Under the pieces are notes generated by a model. The model was not told where the DNA came from and made no database searches. It was given only the letters and a program-made list of their open reading frames with translations. This document shows positions 47,001 through 54,918 of a stretch of 64,000 nucleotides of DNA, piece after piece; positions within the stretch are counted from its first letter, which is position 1, and every line of letters begins with the position of its first letter. Source of the stretch: Myroides guanonis (GTDB lineage: Bacteria; Bacteroidota; Bacteroidia; Flavobacteriales; Flavobacteriaceae); contig NZ_FORU01000011.1 in assembly GCF_900114085.1 (NCBI RefSeq), forward strand, positions 1 to 64,000. Direction: 5' to 3'. The position numbers and the translations under genes are program-made.

Positions 47001-47120
47001 CAGAACTTATGGAGTTGGACCAATGATTACTTCGGTATGGATCCGGAATTCAATTTTGATAACTCACAACAACTTCCCTCTCTTTGCAGCTATGCCTTAG
47101 GCTTGCAACTCAACTTTTAA
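44085..47120 (+). CDS. SusC/RagA-family TonB-linked outer membrane protein
   Basis: 1011 residues. A signal peptide covers about 1-29. A carboxypeptidase regulatory-like domain (about 42-115, WKLRGVVRDVDGPLPGVIV) is followed by a plug (DQITVNTGYYTVKDRERTGN, IRGRNSLQ, NPNDIESIEVLKDADATAIY, GSRGANGVVLITT) and a barrel of about 750 residues. With the SusD partner ten bases downstream it forms a two-component importer (RagAB/SusCD type) for oligopeptides or glycans. The S9 peptidase gene that overlaps susD and the absence of any glycosidase point to peptides, as for RagAB. It ends in Phe as barrels do. Confidence 0.93.
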   Translation: MKHLLLKVVSPSLLFLLWGLFLTLPSLAATHSFTPIQKTWKLRGVVRDVDGPLPGVIVTCSAGAVITDTNGNYVIDTQIGDVVFFSFVGYSTQQVFIKNQTILDIILKTDVTQLDQITVNTGYYTVKDRERTGNIAKVTAKDIEFQAITNPLQALQGRMAGVDISQNSGLAGGGFRVKIRGRNSLQNLSTTSANEPLYVIDGVPLLQTNGKISGLSLEVLRNSFSALSAINPNDIESIEVLKDADATAIYGSRGANGVVLITTKKGKEGKTQFSLNASTGFSKVGSFMKMMNTQEFNKLRDEAFANDGITTFPANAYDMNGAWDRNRYTDWQKELIGKTAIDKNISFGMRGGNEYTRFNFNLAHGENSTVFPSSKGYARNSALISVDHQSKDAKLKIQSSTSYSAQSNDLPAADFTTPALNLAPNAPALHNPDGSLNWQNGTFNNPLSQLNKTYNSNTRTLILNTQVSYSFFPNTFLKVNAGITTNSIKEMQLAPHTIYNPAYGYTSASSQSTLNDYSSDSYIIEPQFHWNQDWGLHEVNALVGASYQASTTDNFGAFGFGFSSNAFITNLAAATYQYILNGTNSEYKYASIFARLNYGYKERYFLNLTARRDGSSRFGPDKKYGNFGAVGAAWLFSEELLFKDHRWLSFGKLRGSYGTTGSDNIGDYAYLDTYSSGYQQIYDGISGLAPTKLFNPDYGWEKTDKLEAAVELGFLKNRINTSVSWYQNRSSNQLLDYSLPNTTGFSGINSNFPATIQNSGWEVTFNVSPIQSKDWNWSTNFNISFPKNELLDFPNIESSPYRNSLIVGESVNIVKLYHYEGMDPTTGLYKFKDYDNNNIINAADKKAFKSIETSFHGGFQNTISYKNLQLDFLFQFVKQTNYNFYQLISNPPGFLNGTPSIMTDRWTPENTQALFSKATTQYNQYSTQVATMRESDHAIGDASYIRLKNISISYNFVIPKMPNTNIRVYLQGQNLWSWTNDYFGMDPEFNFDNSQQLPSLCSYALGLQLNF

Positions 47121-47130
47121 TATTATACTC

Positions 47131-48522
47131 ATGAAAAACCATATCCGCCTACTAAAAGCAAGCTTTATAGCCTTACTGAGTCTTTTCCTTTGCAGTTCTT
47201 GTGAAGAGATACTAGAAGTGGACTTACCCAACAGCCAAGTCAATAGACCTGATGTGTTTGAAGACCCCGCCACCGCTCAAGCCGCACTCGCTCAACTCTA
47301 TTACGATTTTGGAGAATCCGCTTTATTTAATGGAGGTATAGGTTCTCTCACTTACAGTATGAGTCTTTATACCGATGAGTTGACTTCTTATTTCACAGCA
47401 GGCACTTCGGATTACAACCTCACATTTCCTTTCTACAACAATGTACTCAGTGGAAATGATGCTTCACCTCAACATCCTTTTTGGAATACTAGTTTTCAAT
47501 ATATATACAGAATCAATGCGCTTATAGAAGGCGTTAGTAGTTCCACTAAATTAACCGACGCTATTAAAACCACCTATTTGGGAGAAGCCTATTTCTTAAG
47601 AGCGATGTATTATCAACATTTATGTCAGTTATACGGGGCTGTTCCTTATGTTACAACTACGGATTATCGCGTGAACAGTCGTATAGCTAAAATTCCTTAT
47701 GAAGCCGTTTTAAATAAAGTAGAAACAGATCTATTAGCAGCTTTGGAACGCCTCGCACCCGATTACCGAAATCTATCCCGATTTTACCCCAATAAAGCGG
47801 TAGTAGAATTAGCATTGGCGAAAAACTACTTGCTTCAAAAAAACTATACCGAAGCAATAGTCTATACCCAAAAAGTGTTGGACAATCCCTTATACCAATC
47901 CATGAATGACCTAGACCTGGTATTTAAGAAAACAGCGACGAGCACCCTTTGGCAATTATATAAGTTCCCCCCAGACGGTTCGGACGAAGGAGTTGCACAT
48001 ATACTAACGAGTGTGCCTCCTATAACCGCAAGTTTAAGCGCAACGCTCATTCAAAACTTTGCTCCAACAGATGCACGATTGGAACATTGGACGAATCATT
48101 TGAGCGATGGAGTCAACACTTATTATTATGCTTATAAATACAAAAACCAATTTATAGGTTCTGATGAATGCACTATTGTATATAGAATAGAAGAAGCCGC
48201 TTTTATCAAAGCGGAAGCTTTAGCCTATCAAAACAAAACCGATGAAGCAGCAGAAACTTTGGACGGTATTAGATTGCGCGCCAATCTGCCCATCATAGCA
48301 CGAAATTTAAGCAAGGAAGCTTTTATAGATGTATTAGTAGCAGAAAGCCAACGAGAATTTTTCACCGAGGGAGCACATCGCTTTTTTGATTTAAAACGCA
48401 ACAACCGCCTTCACCTTTTAGAAGATAGCAAACCCAACTGGAAACCACAACACCGCCTTTTGCCCTATCCAGATAAACAGTTATTGTTAAACCCAAACTT
48501 AAACCCACAAAATGAATTTTAG
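47131..48522 (+). CDS. SusD/RagB-family surface lipoprotein
   Basis: 463 residues. The lipoprotein signal ends at Cys24 (FLCSSC). The SusD signature segments are present: YYDFGESALFNGG, YLGEAYFLRAMYYQHLCQLY (TPR-like) and FIKAEALAYQNKTDEAAETL, with the C-terminal ESQREFFTEGAHRFFDLKRN. It caps the SusC barrel and binds the substrate. The start lies ten bases after the susC stop. The peptidase gene begins 11 bases before this gene ends, so all three are translated from one message. Confidence 0.93.
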   Translation: MKNHIRLLKASFIALLSLFLCSSCEEILEVDLPNSQVNRPDVFEDPATAQAALAQLYYDFGESALFNGGIGSLTYSMSLYTDELTSYFTAGTSDYNLTFPFYNNVLSGNDASPQHPFWNTSFQYIYRINALIEGVSSSTKLTDAIKTTYLGEAYFLRAMYYQHLCQLYGAVPYVTTTDYRVNSRIAKIPYEAVLNKVETDLLAALERLAPDYRNLSRFYPNKAVVELALAKNYLLQKNYTEAIVYTQKVLDNPLYQSMNDLDLVFKKTATSTLWQLYKFPPDGSDEGVAHILTSVPPITASLSATLIQNFAPTDARLEHWTNHLSDGVNTYYYAYKYKNQFIGSDECTIVYRIEEAAFIKAEALAYQNKTDEAAETLDGIRLRANLPIIARNLSKEAFIDVLVAESQREFFTEGAHRFFDLKRNNRLHLLEDSKPNWKPQHRLLPYPDKQLLLNPNLNPQNEF

Positions 48523-51052
48523 AATTTTCATTATCCTTTTATGCTTACTGCCAAGTCTATCCTCCTATGCCTTTATAGAGCGAGACAGTCTTTCTATAGA
48601 TCCACGGTGGAGCACTTGGACTCCACGTGAGATTTCAGGTGATGGTAAATGGTTATTGACAGAAAAAATATTTGGAAACCGGAAACAACCTAACGAGTCT
48701 TATGCTGTTAACACTCAAACAGGACAGCGCGTGTTGCTCGATAATAATGCTTCTCGGATTTTACTCGACCAAAATCGAGTTTTAGTAAAAAAAGCACCTA
48801 AATGGGAATGGGAATTAGTAAATCTCTTAAACCCTACAGAAAGGACCGTTTTGAAAGAGGTGAAAAGCATTGAAAATATTTTAACCTTAAAACGCTATCT
48901 GTGCTTTACAAACAATTCCGAATTGCAATTGTATGACTACACAAAAAAAGTTCCTCAATTGATTTGGAACACAACCACTGTTCAAGAATATACCTTCAAC
49001 CCTTCCAAGACCACTCTAATTTACAGAAAAGGAGAGAAAACCAGTGACTTGTATGTTTTGGATTTAAAAAGCCTGAAAGAAAAAAAGTTACTCACTGAAT
49101 TCGAAGGATTGACCAACTTTCTATGGACGTGGAATAGAGACGAAACAGCCCTTGCTGTAATCCTTAAAGATCAGCGCATCTTATTTTTGGATTTAAAGAC
49201 TAGCAAAACCAAAGCGATAGAACTTCCCCCTTCTGAAGAAGCACGAACGAATCCAAGTTTTAAATTCTTTGACAATAATGACCTCTATATTCAATATCAA
49301 ATTAGCAGTGGCATCATTGATAAAGACAAAGGATTGTTGGATGTTTGGAACGGGAATGCACGAGATTTACACTTAAAAAATTCTTGGTGGCTTTATTACG
49401 ATGCTACCCGAAGTGACATTCTAAAAGCTTTTGTATATTCACAGGAGAACAATCGTTTTTTGGAATTGGAACGCAACCGAAATAAAGAATATTTACCAAT
49501 AGGGGTTTCCAACTATATATTGAGTTATGATCCCTTTGAAAAAGATCCCAATATGGAAGTGCCAGGAATGGGACTAAATCTTCGTTATACCTTAGAGCAA
49601 ATTGACCCCCATAAAGTGTTAGGAGAACTCACCACCGCCTTCCAAATGGATTTCTTTTTAAACCGATCTCCAAAAGGAACGGCTATTGTATATCCGAAAG
49701 GAGATTTTTGGGAGCTCTATGACTTTGAAACCCATCAAAAGACAACTATTCCTCAAAAACTCTCTAACGATCATGTGTTATGGTCGTCCGATTCTAAAAG
49801 TTTATTTTTCAACGATGGGCAAAATGCGGTGCAATACGATATAGCCTCAAAAACAACCAAAGCTTTGACAGATCTTCAGGAATCTAAAGATGGTTTAATT
49901 CGATTTAGCGGATATATTAACAAAGGACAGTCATATTATTTAGACATACAAAAACCCATTGTATTAAGCATTCGTCATCAAGATTTTGGTTATTCCCTTT
50001 ACAGCTATTACAAAAACAAACTGACCAAAATTGTAGATCACAGTCCGAATAAGATTACGGTAATGAACAGCAATTTTTATACTAAAGCTACTCATTTGAT
50101 ATGGACAGAGCAAAATTTCAATCTACCGCACACAATTATGGCGAGACTCAATGGAAAGACAAAAACAATTTTAGCATCTGACATTCCAAAAGAGCTCTAT
50201 TCATGGGAAAAACAAAAACTCATAACCTTTACCGATAAATATGGCAAAAAACTAAATGGAATACTATACTATCCCAAAGATTTTGATTCGAGTAAAAAAT
50301 ATCCCATGGTTGTCAATATTTATGAGTCTTTAGGTTTTATGAGAAATAACTTTGACGTGATGAGTTTGTATAATCCGTTTGGTTTTAATATTTCATTATT
50401 AAACGATCAAGGCTATTTTGTCTTTTTACCCGACACTTATGTATCGGATGAAGGACCTGGGCTTTCAGCTGTAGAATGCGTTACTAAGGGAATTGAAGCT
50501 ATTACCACAGAAGAGCCCGCCATCAATTCTAAAAAAACAGGAATTATAGGGCAATCCTTTGCGGGTTATAAAACCGCCTTTATCGTCAGTCAAACCAACT
50601 TTTTTGCTGCAGCTATTAGCTGTTCAGGCCCACAAGATTTAGTCAATTTTTATTATGAATATAGTTATTCCCGTAATTCCCCAGGTTGGTATATGTTTGA
50701 GAAATCGCAATACGGTATGAAAACTTCTTTTGGAGAAAATCCAGAAAAATATTTGAGTAATTCCACTATCAATTACGCCCATCAGATAAAAACACCTTTA
50801 TTGCTTTCCGCATGTTTAGATGACAAAAATGTTCCCTGGGAACACACCCGTCATTTATATATCGCACTCAAACGCTATCAGATCCCAACCATTGCGTTCT
50901 TCTATAAAAATGAAATTCATTCTTTAGATGGAATGGACGCTCAGGAACATTTTACGTATAAAACCATGGATTGGTTTGATTATTACCTTAAAGACAACAA
51001 AAACATTCCGTGGATTACGAAAGGAGTGGATTATAGTACTTATTCTTATTAA
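48512..51052 (+). CDS. S9-family prolyl oligopeptidase-type peptidase
   Basis: 846 residues. A signal peptide covers about 1-20 (CLLPSLSSYAF). A beta-propeller-like N-terminal part (about 25-560, with repeats such as SDLYVLDLKSLKEKK and YDIASKTTKALTDLQ) is followed by an alpha/beta-hydrolase catalytic domain: GQSFAGY (Ser at about 682), Asp at about 770 in ACLDDKNVPW and His at about 801 in NEIHSL. It would cut small peptides, often after proline. The 11-base overlap with susD ties it to the importer. The N-terminal start MNFRIFIILLCLLPSL is the first in frame. Confidence 0.9.
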   Translation: MNFRIFIILLCLLPSLSSYAFIERDSLSIDPRWSTWTPREISGDGKWLLTEKIFGNRKQPNESYAVNTQTGQRVLLDNNASRILLDQNRVLVKKAPKWEWELVNLLNPTERTVLKEVKSIENILTLKRYLCFTNNSELQLYDYTKKVPQLIWNTTTVQEYTFNPSKTTLIYRKGEKTSDLYVLDLKSLKEKKLLTEFEGLTNFLWTWNRDETALAVILKDQRILFLDLKTSKTKAIELPPSEEARTNPSFKFFDNNDLYIQYQISSGIIDKDKGLLDVWNGNARDLHLKNSWWLYYDATRSDILKAFVYSQENNRFLELERNRNKEYLPIGVSNYILSYDPFEKDPNMEVPGMGLNLRYTLEQIDPHKVLGELTTAFQMDFFLNRSPKGTAIVYPKGDFWELYDFETHQKTTIPQKLSNDHVLWSSDSKSLFFNDGQNAVQYDIASKTTKALTDLQESKDGLIRFSGYINKGQSYYLDIQKPIVLSIRHQDFGYSLYSYYKNKLTKIVDHSPNKITVMNSNFYTKATHLIWTEQNFNLPHTIMARLNGKTKTILASDIPKELYSWEKQKLITFTDKYGKKLNGILYYPKDFDSSKKYPMVVNIYESLGFMRNNFDVMSLYNPFGFNISLLNDQGYFVFLPDTYVSDEGPGLSAVECVTKGIEAITTEEPAINSKKTGIIGQSFAGYKTAFIVSQTNFFAAAISCSGPQDLVNFYYEYSYSRNSPGWYMFEKSQYGMKTSFGENPEKYLSNSTINYAHQIKTPLLLSACLDDKNVPWEHTRHLYIALKRYQIPTIAFFYKNEIHSLDGMDAQEHFTYKTMDWFDYYLKDNKNIPWITKGVDYSTYSY

Positions 51053-51053
51053 A

Positions 51054-51078
51054 GAGGCTATCCGAAAAAGATAGCCTC
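51054..51078. terminator. Terminator between the S9 peptidase and the DUF6520 genes
   Basis: GAGGCTAT (51054-51061) and ATAGCCTC (51071-51078) form an eight-pair stem. It lies between convergent genes and can serve both. Confidence 0.6.
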
Positions 51079-51089
51079 AATTTAGAAAG

Positions 51090-51446
51090 TTAACTAATAG
51101 TCAATAATTTTGTTCTCTTATATAAAGGAGCAACACATATCCATTGACCGGGATGTGCCAAATCTGGAGTACAAGCTCTTAAAAGCACATTTCCAACACC
51201 TTGTATATTAATAATACATGTAATTGATGTTACAACCAAAGTACAATTCACAGTTACTGGATTTAGACCTGGTACATTGGTACATGCACCTGTGGTTGGA
51301 TGGATATAACAAAAAGCACCCGTATACAAAGGTTGTGTTAATTCTGGTGCTGCCGATGTTGAAGGAGTGTTCATTGCAAAGGCACTAACGACTGCCACTA
51401 CAAATACCGCTAAAGGTAGTAGGGCTTTTTTTACAAATTGTTTCAT
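51090..51446 (-). CDS. Small secreted six-cysteine protein, DUF6520-like (copy B)
   Basis: 118 residues. The first 35 are identical to the next copy upstream (MKQFVKKALLPLAVFVVAVV, SAFAMNTPSTSAAPE), a strong export signal or leader. The rest (about 83 residues) has six conserved Cys at 46, 55, 68, 77, 92 and 104, and the conserved C-terminal segment LAHPGQWICVAPLYKR. The pattern fits the DUF6520 family seen only in Flavobacteriia, of unknown function. It should be an exported, disulfide-rich protein. It is the last of three - strand genes after the MauE-like gene. Confidence 0.75.
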   Translation of the reverse strand: MKQFVKKALLPLAVFVVAVVSAFAMNTPSTSAAPELTQPLYTGAFCYIHPTTGACTNVPGLNPVTVNCTLVVTSITCIINIQGVGNVLLRACTPDLAHPGQWICVAPLYKRTKLLTIS

Positions 51447-51528
51447 GATAAAAAGTATTAAGTTTTAGTTAGAATTTATAATCATCATTGTTTCAAAAAA
51501 CAACTAAAAAACATTATTCATAACACTT

Positions 51529-51553
51529 AAAAAAAGACGCCCTTTCAGGCGTC
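51529..51553 (-). terminator. Terminator after DUF6520-like copy A
   Basis: GACGCC (51536-51541) and GGCGTC (51548-51553) form a six-pair stem; the - strand reading ends in a run of T. The two DUF6520-like genes therefore have separate 3' ends. Confidence 0.65.
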
Positions 51554-51568
51554 CATTAAAAAATTAAA

Positions 51569-51925
51569 CTAAGAAGCTCTCAACACCGTGCGCTTATACA
51601 AAGGCGCAACACATATCCATTGACCTGGATGCGCTAAATCTGGAGTACATGTCCTTAAAAGAATATTATTTCCAACACCATCTATATTAATAGTACAGGT
51701 AGTTGGGGTTTCAACTAAAGTACAATTCATAGCAACTGGCATTATACCAGGTAGATTGGTACAAGCCCCCGTACTAGGATGTATATAACAAAACGCTCCC
51801 GTATATAAAGGTTGGAATTGTTCAGGAGCTGCCGATGTTGATGGAGTGTTCATTGCAAAGGCACTTACGACTGCCACTACGAATACCGCTAGAGGTAGTA
51901 GGGCTTTTTTTACAAATTGTTTCAT
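51569..51925 (-). CDS. Small secreted six-cysteine protein, DUF6520-like (copy A)
   Basis: 118 residues, roughly four fifths identical to copy B by hand alignment, with an identical 35-residue leader and all six Cys retained. Divergence is concentrated in positions about 60-80 (VAMNCTLVETPTTCTIN), while the ends are conserved, as for a processed peptide with a variable core. The family role is unknown. It lies 104 bases downstream of the MauE-like gene, which may provide disulfide chemistry. The possibility of a RiPP-like or NVEALA-like precursor is inference. Confidence 0.75.
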   Translation of the reverse strand: MKQFVKKALLPLAVFVVAVVSAFAMNTPSTSAAPEQFQPLYTGAFCYIHPSTGACTNLPGIMPVAMNCTLVETPTTCTINIDGVGNNILLRTCTPDLAHPGQWICVAPLYKRTVLRAS

Positions 51926-52029
51926 GATAAAAATTATTAAATTTACTTGGAGTGCTGAGACTCGTTCTCAACGCTCCTTTTTTTTGAGCTTTTACGAAAA
52001 AGATCGAAAATTGCATTTTAATAGTTCAT

Positions 52030-53487
52030 CTAATTAGCTTCTAGCCAGTTTGGCAATGCAAACCGAATCATTTTTTGAGCAAACAACCCATATAGGTGGG
52101 TGTCTGTGACCGCCATATCGAATAGTTTTATACCGGATTGATTGTTAACATAAAAACTTCCGATATAGCGATTGTTGTCTATTTCGTAAACATCTACGAC
52201 TGTTACTTGTCTCCATTCTTTGTGGGATTCTTTTTTCCCCATCACATTTGAGATATTAAACAAGAGGTCGCGGTGTACTACGGATCGGCTATTCACCGAT
52301 ACATCTGGGTTGGTCATTTTAATTTCACCCTTTTCAGTTCGTTGACTGTTTATTTTGGCTACGCTGGTGGTGTCTATAGTTGTACCCGTGCGCATGAGTT
52401 TCATATTGGTGTCCATTACTAAATATTGGTTGCGATAAACGTAGGAATACACTAACTTTTTACTTTTTGGAGAAAAACTAAACATCCCATCGACATCAAA
52501 AAGTCCATCGACTTGTTTTTTTAATAATTCTGGAAATGGGGTTAATGGTTGTTCTGCGTTTATATCTAAAATTCCCAACTCGCTTTGCTCGGTTAGACCA
52601 TTTACACCTCGCAAGGCAAAACGACTACTATCCATAGGCATAAAAGCGGTGAAATACGATTGATTTAAACTGATGGTTTTTGCATACCATTCACCTAATT
52701 TCCCTCTTAAAACTACTGCAGAGACACCATCTGCTAGATAAAAATAAGGTGGTAAAACTTTAGTTTTTAAAGAATAGAATTGCAAATCCTTATCGTCGAT
52801 ATCGACTATATGGGTGGTTTCCTTTTTGGTATTCATATCGACTTCTATTATTACAAACGGAGAGTCGTAATCACCTAAATAAATTTTATCTCCATCTACT
52901 CCTGCTATATAGAAGGAATTTTTTTGAAAAACCATTTCTGAATCTATTTCTAATGGATCTGATAAAAAGGTTCTTGTAAAGTCTTGTTGTTGGGCACTTT
53001 CGTGTTTAGAGGTAAAGAACAATAGTGCCACTAAAGCAATTCCTGCTAAAACAGTTCCTATCACCCATTTTAGAGTTGCTTTTTTGTTGGTTGTTTCTAA
53101 ATAAATTCCATAAATTCCTAAGATTACAAATCCTAAGTTAAACCAGAGGTGAGTTTCAAAACTCATCTTTTCAAAAATACCCGTACAGGCACATGTGCTC
53201 ATAGAAGTGTGATGCAACACCACGTATATATAAATCGTAAAGGCTGTCATGATGAAAACGCTGAGGTAAAGTGCTACCAATCTCGTTTTGGGAATACACA
53301 AGGCAACTGCCACTAAAAGCTCCACTATTAAAATGACATAGGACAAGAAACCGTCATAGCCATGCAATAAGGTAGATTGTCCTAATTGAACTTGAAATTC
53401 ACTAAAAGTTAGCCACTTGTTTAATGCTGCATATGCAAACAACAAAACGAAGAGATACTGGATAATTTGAGAGATGATTTTTTTCAT
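52030..53487 (-). CDS. MauE/DoxX-like redox membrane protein fused to a large extracytoplasmic domain
   Basis: 485 residues. The first 130 form four membrane helices typical of MauE/DoxX proteins, with the Cys pair C99-A-C101 (STCACTG) between helices three and four; MauE is linked to disulfide formation in methylamine dehydrogenase maturation. A fifth helix (about 140-160) is followed by about 320 extracytoplasmic residues (VDIDDKDLQFYSLKTKVLPP, LFDVDGMFSFSPKSKKLVYS). These have beta-propeller-like repeats similar in layout to Bacteroidota BF3164-type six-bladed proteins; the fold is inferred. It lies directly upstream of the two DUF6520-like genes on the same strand. Confidence 0.75.
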   Translation of the reverse strand: MKKIISQIIQYLFVLLFAYAALNKWLTFSEFQVQLGQSTLLHGYDGFLSYVILIVELLVAVALCIPKTRLVALYLSVFIMTAFTIYIYVVLHHTSMSTCACTGIFEKMSFETHLWFNLGFVILGIYGIYLETTNKKATLKWVIGTVLAGIALVALLFFTSKHESAQQQDFTRTFLSDPLEIDSEMVFQKNSFYIAGVDGDKIYLGDYDSPFVIIEVDMNTKKETTHIVDIDDKDLQFYSLKTKVLPPYFYLADGVSAVVLRGKLGEWYAKTISLNQSYFTAFMPMDSSRFALRGVNGLTEQSELGILDINAEQPLTPFPELLKKQVDGLFDVDGMFSFSPKSKKLVYSYVYRNQYLVMDTNMKLMRTGTTIDTTSVAKINSQRTEKGEIKMTNPDVSVNSRSVVHRDLLFNISNVMGKKESHKEWRQVTVVDVYEIDNNRYIGSFYVNNQSGIKLFDMAVTDTHLYGLFAQKMIRFALPNWLEAN

Positions 53488-53509
53488 AATTACAGCCTTT
53501 TTATATGAA

Positions 53510-53528
53510 ATTCGAAATTATTTCGAAT
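53510..53528 (-). promoter_or_regulatory. Palindrome near the MauE-like gene start (possible operator)
   Basis: ATTCGAAA (53510-53517) and TTTCGAAT (53521-53528) are perfect eight-base arms with a three-base centre. It lies between the -7 box and the ATG at 53487, so it is at or just past the transcript start. It may be a repressor site or a 5' hairpin. Confidence 0.55.
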
Positions 53529-53537
53529 CCCTTTTAT

Positions 53538-53545
53538 CAAAGCTA
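53538..53545 (-). promoter_or_regulatory. Promoter -7 element (TAGCTTTG) of the MauE-DUF6520 genes
   Basis: On the - strand, TAGCTTTG matches TAnnTTTG and lies 51-58 bases before the ATG at 53487. T-rich sequence lies at the distance of the upstream box. Confidence 0.5.
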
Positions 53546-53568
53546 AATCATTAAAAAACAAAAAAAAA

Positions 53569-53660
53569 TACGTATAAATACGTAGTCGACCCTCTGGGAA
53601 GCCCCGAAAGTGTGTTAAAATTTAACATTTGGCAAAATGGTGTCGGCGCGCGGAGCCCTT
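53569..53660. other. GC-rich structured non-coding block
   Basis: Within AT-rich DNA, this block holds a TACGTA direct/inverted pair (53569-53574, 53579-53584), a 15-base palindrome TGTTAAAATTTAACA (53613-53627) and a CGGCGCGCGGAGCCC stretch (from about 53644). No frame runs through it. Its base composition differs sharply from both sides and it may be a conserved regulatory or mobile remnant. Confidence 0.45.
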
Positions 53661-53762
53661 TTTTGGAAAAGTGGACGCTTATTTTTTGCAAAAACGACAT
53701 TCTAATCATCAAAAGGTCTAAATGACATCTAAAAAGGTGTCTTTTATGCTACAATATTCTAT

Positions 53763-53803
53763 AAAAAAAGAGGTCTTGATAAAAATATTTTATCAAAACC
53801 TCT
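53763..53803 (-). terminator. Terminator of the phytase operon
   Basis: AGAGGT (53769-53774) and ACCTCT (53798-53803) close an imperfect stem extended by TTGATAAAA/TTTTATCAA; the - strand reading ends in a T run just after the phytase gene. Confidence 0.65.
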
Positions 53804-53836
53804 AACTACTAACCATTTATAATAAATTAAAAAAAA

Positions 53837-54916
53837 TTAATTCTTGGGCTGCTGTATTGCTGCATCAATACGCGCTTGTATATCTTCCCATTTGTAATAG
53901 TGAAAGACATTTCCATTGCTCATCGCTACCAACATTCCCTTTTCAAATGGAGGTCCAAAATTCGCATTACTCGCGTCTGCTCCGTCACATTCAATCGTTG
54001 ATACTGGTATTTTAGCTAACAACTCGTGTTGGTGGAGATTTCCATTGTTTCCTTCTCGTGCATAGACCAAAAAGTTGTTCTCTTGTTGGTCTGATACTAA
54101 GATATATCCCGTTTGAGCTCCAGTTTTATAAATAGCTATTCCTTCATGGTCGCGTTTGGCGTCTGTGGTTGCAAAGAATGCAAGCTCCTCGTTTCCTTTG
54201 AATGGGTCTGCATAATATTTTCGAACTCCTGCCATTTCATCTGAATAATAGATATATCCTAATTCGTTATCCACTGCTATGGCTTCTATTTCTTTTTTTC
54301 CGCTATAGGTTCCAAAGGCTCTTACTTTCTTTGCTTCTACCGTGCCGTCTTCTTTTCCTTTTATTTCATATTGCCATAGATAGTTTGAAGAGGGTCCTGA
54401 TTTTCGTCCTACTACTGCATAGATTTTTTGTTCTTCTGTTCCTTGTTGGTGGGTGTAAAGTGCAATTCCCATCACATCTCTATAGTCTTCTTCTGTCTCT
54501 CCTTCAAACATCGCCAATCCACCGCCATCAATAGGTTTTAAATCTGGCATACTGAAAACGCGTAATTGGTTGGAATTTCTCTCGGTCACTACTGCTACGT
54601 CTATCACAGCATCTCCTACTTTTAATCCATATGCGATATCAACATTATTTGGTCGTTGCATTCCTATGAATTTATTTACGATTTTTCCGTTTAAGTCATA
54701 AACATACACTCCTCCTCCTACTTCTTTATCGGTTCCAACTATTAAACTTTTAGATGGATTGCTTGGGTGAACCCAAATAGCTGGGTCATCTGTATCATTG
54801 GGTGTTGGTTCTGTTATTACAGTTGCTTTTATTGCGTCTGCTGCAACAGGTGCTAAACTGTCTTTACAAGACAATAGCATTAAAGCAACAGTAAGGGTAA
54901 TTATAATTCGTTTCAT
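53837..54916 (-). CDS. Beta-propeller phytase lipoprotein
   Basis: 359 residues. The lipoprotein signal ends at Cys17 (LMLLSC). The family motifs are visible: NDTDDPAIWVHPSNPSKSLI (about 40-59), GGVYVYDLNGKIV, RPNNVDIAYG, SDEMAGVRKY and ISDQ-like QENNFLVYAREG. Beta-propeller phytases hydrolyse Ca-phytate to lower inositol phosphates and phosphate. It is the last of three genes and starts two bases after the metallophosphoesterase stop, so translation is coupled. Together they suggest inositol-phosphate scavenging. Confidence 0.9.
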   Translation of the reverse strand: MKRIIITLTVALMLLSCKDSLAPVAADAIKATVITEPTPNDTDDPAIWVHPSNPSKSLIVGTDKEVGGGVYVYDLNGKIVNKFIGMQRPNNVDIAYGLKVGDAVIDVAVVTERNSNQLRVFSMPDLKPIDGGGLAMFEGETEEDYRDVMGIALYTHQQGTEEQKIYAVVGRKSGPSSNYLWQYEIKGKEDGTVEAKKVRAFGTYSGKKEIEAIAVDNELGYIYYSDEMAGVRKYYADPFKGNEELAFFATTDAKRDHEGIAIYKTGAQTGYILVSDQQENNFLVYAREGNNGNLHQHELLAKIPVSTIECDGADASNANFGPPFEKGMLVAMSNGNVFHYYKWEDIQARIDAAIQQPKN

Positions 54917-54918
54917 CT

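Noticed and set aside
42290-51052. Recent horizontal transfer of the SusCD region
   Set aside because: The coding DNA looks somewhat richer in C by eye, but no integrase, att repeats or sharp boundary were seen, and composition was not computed.
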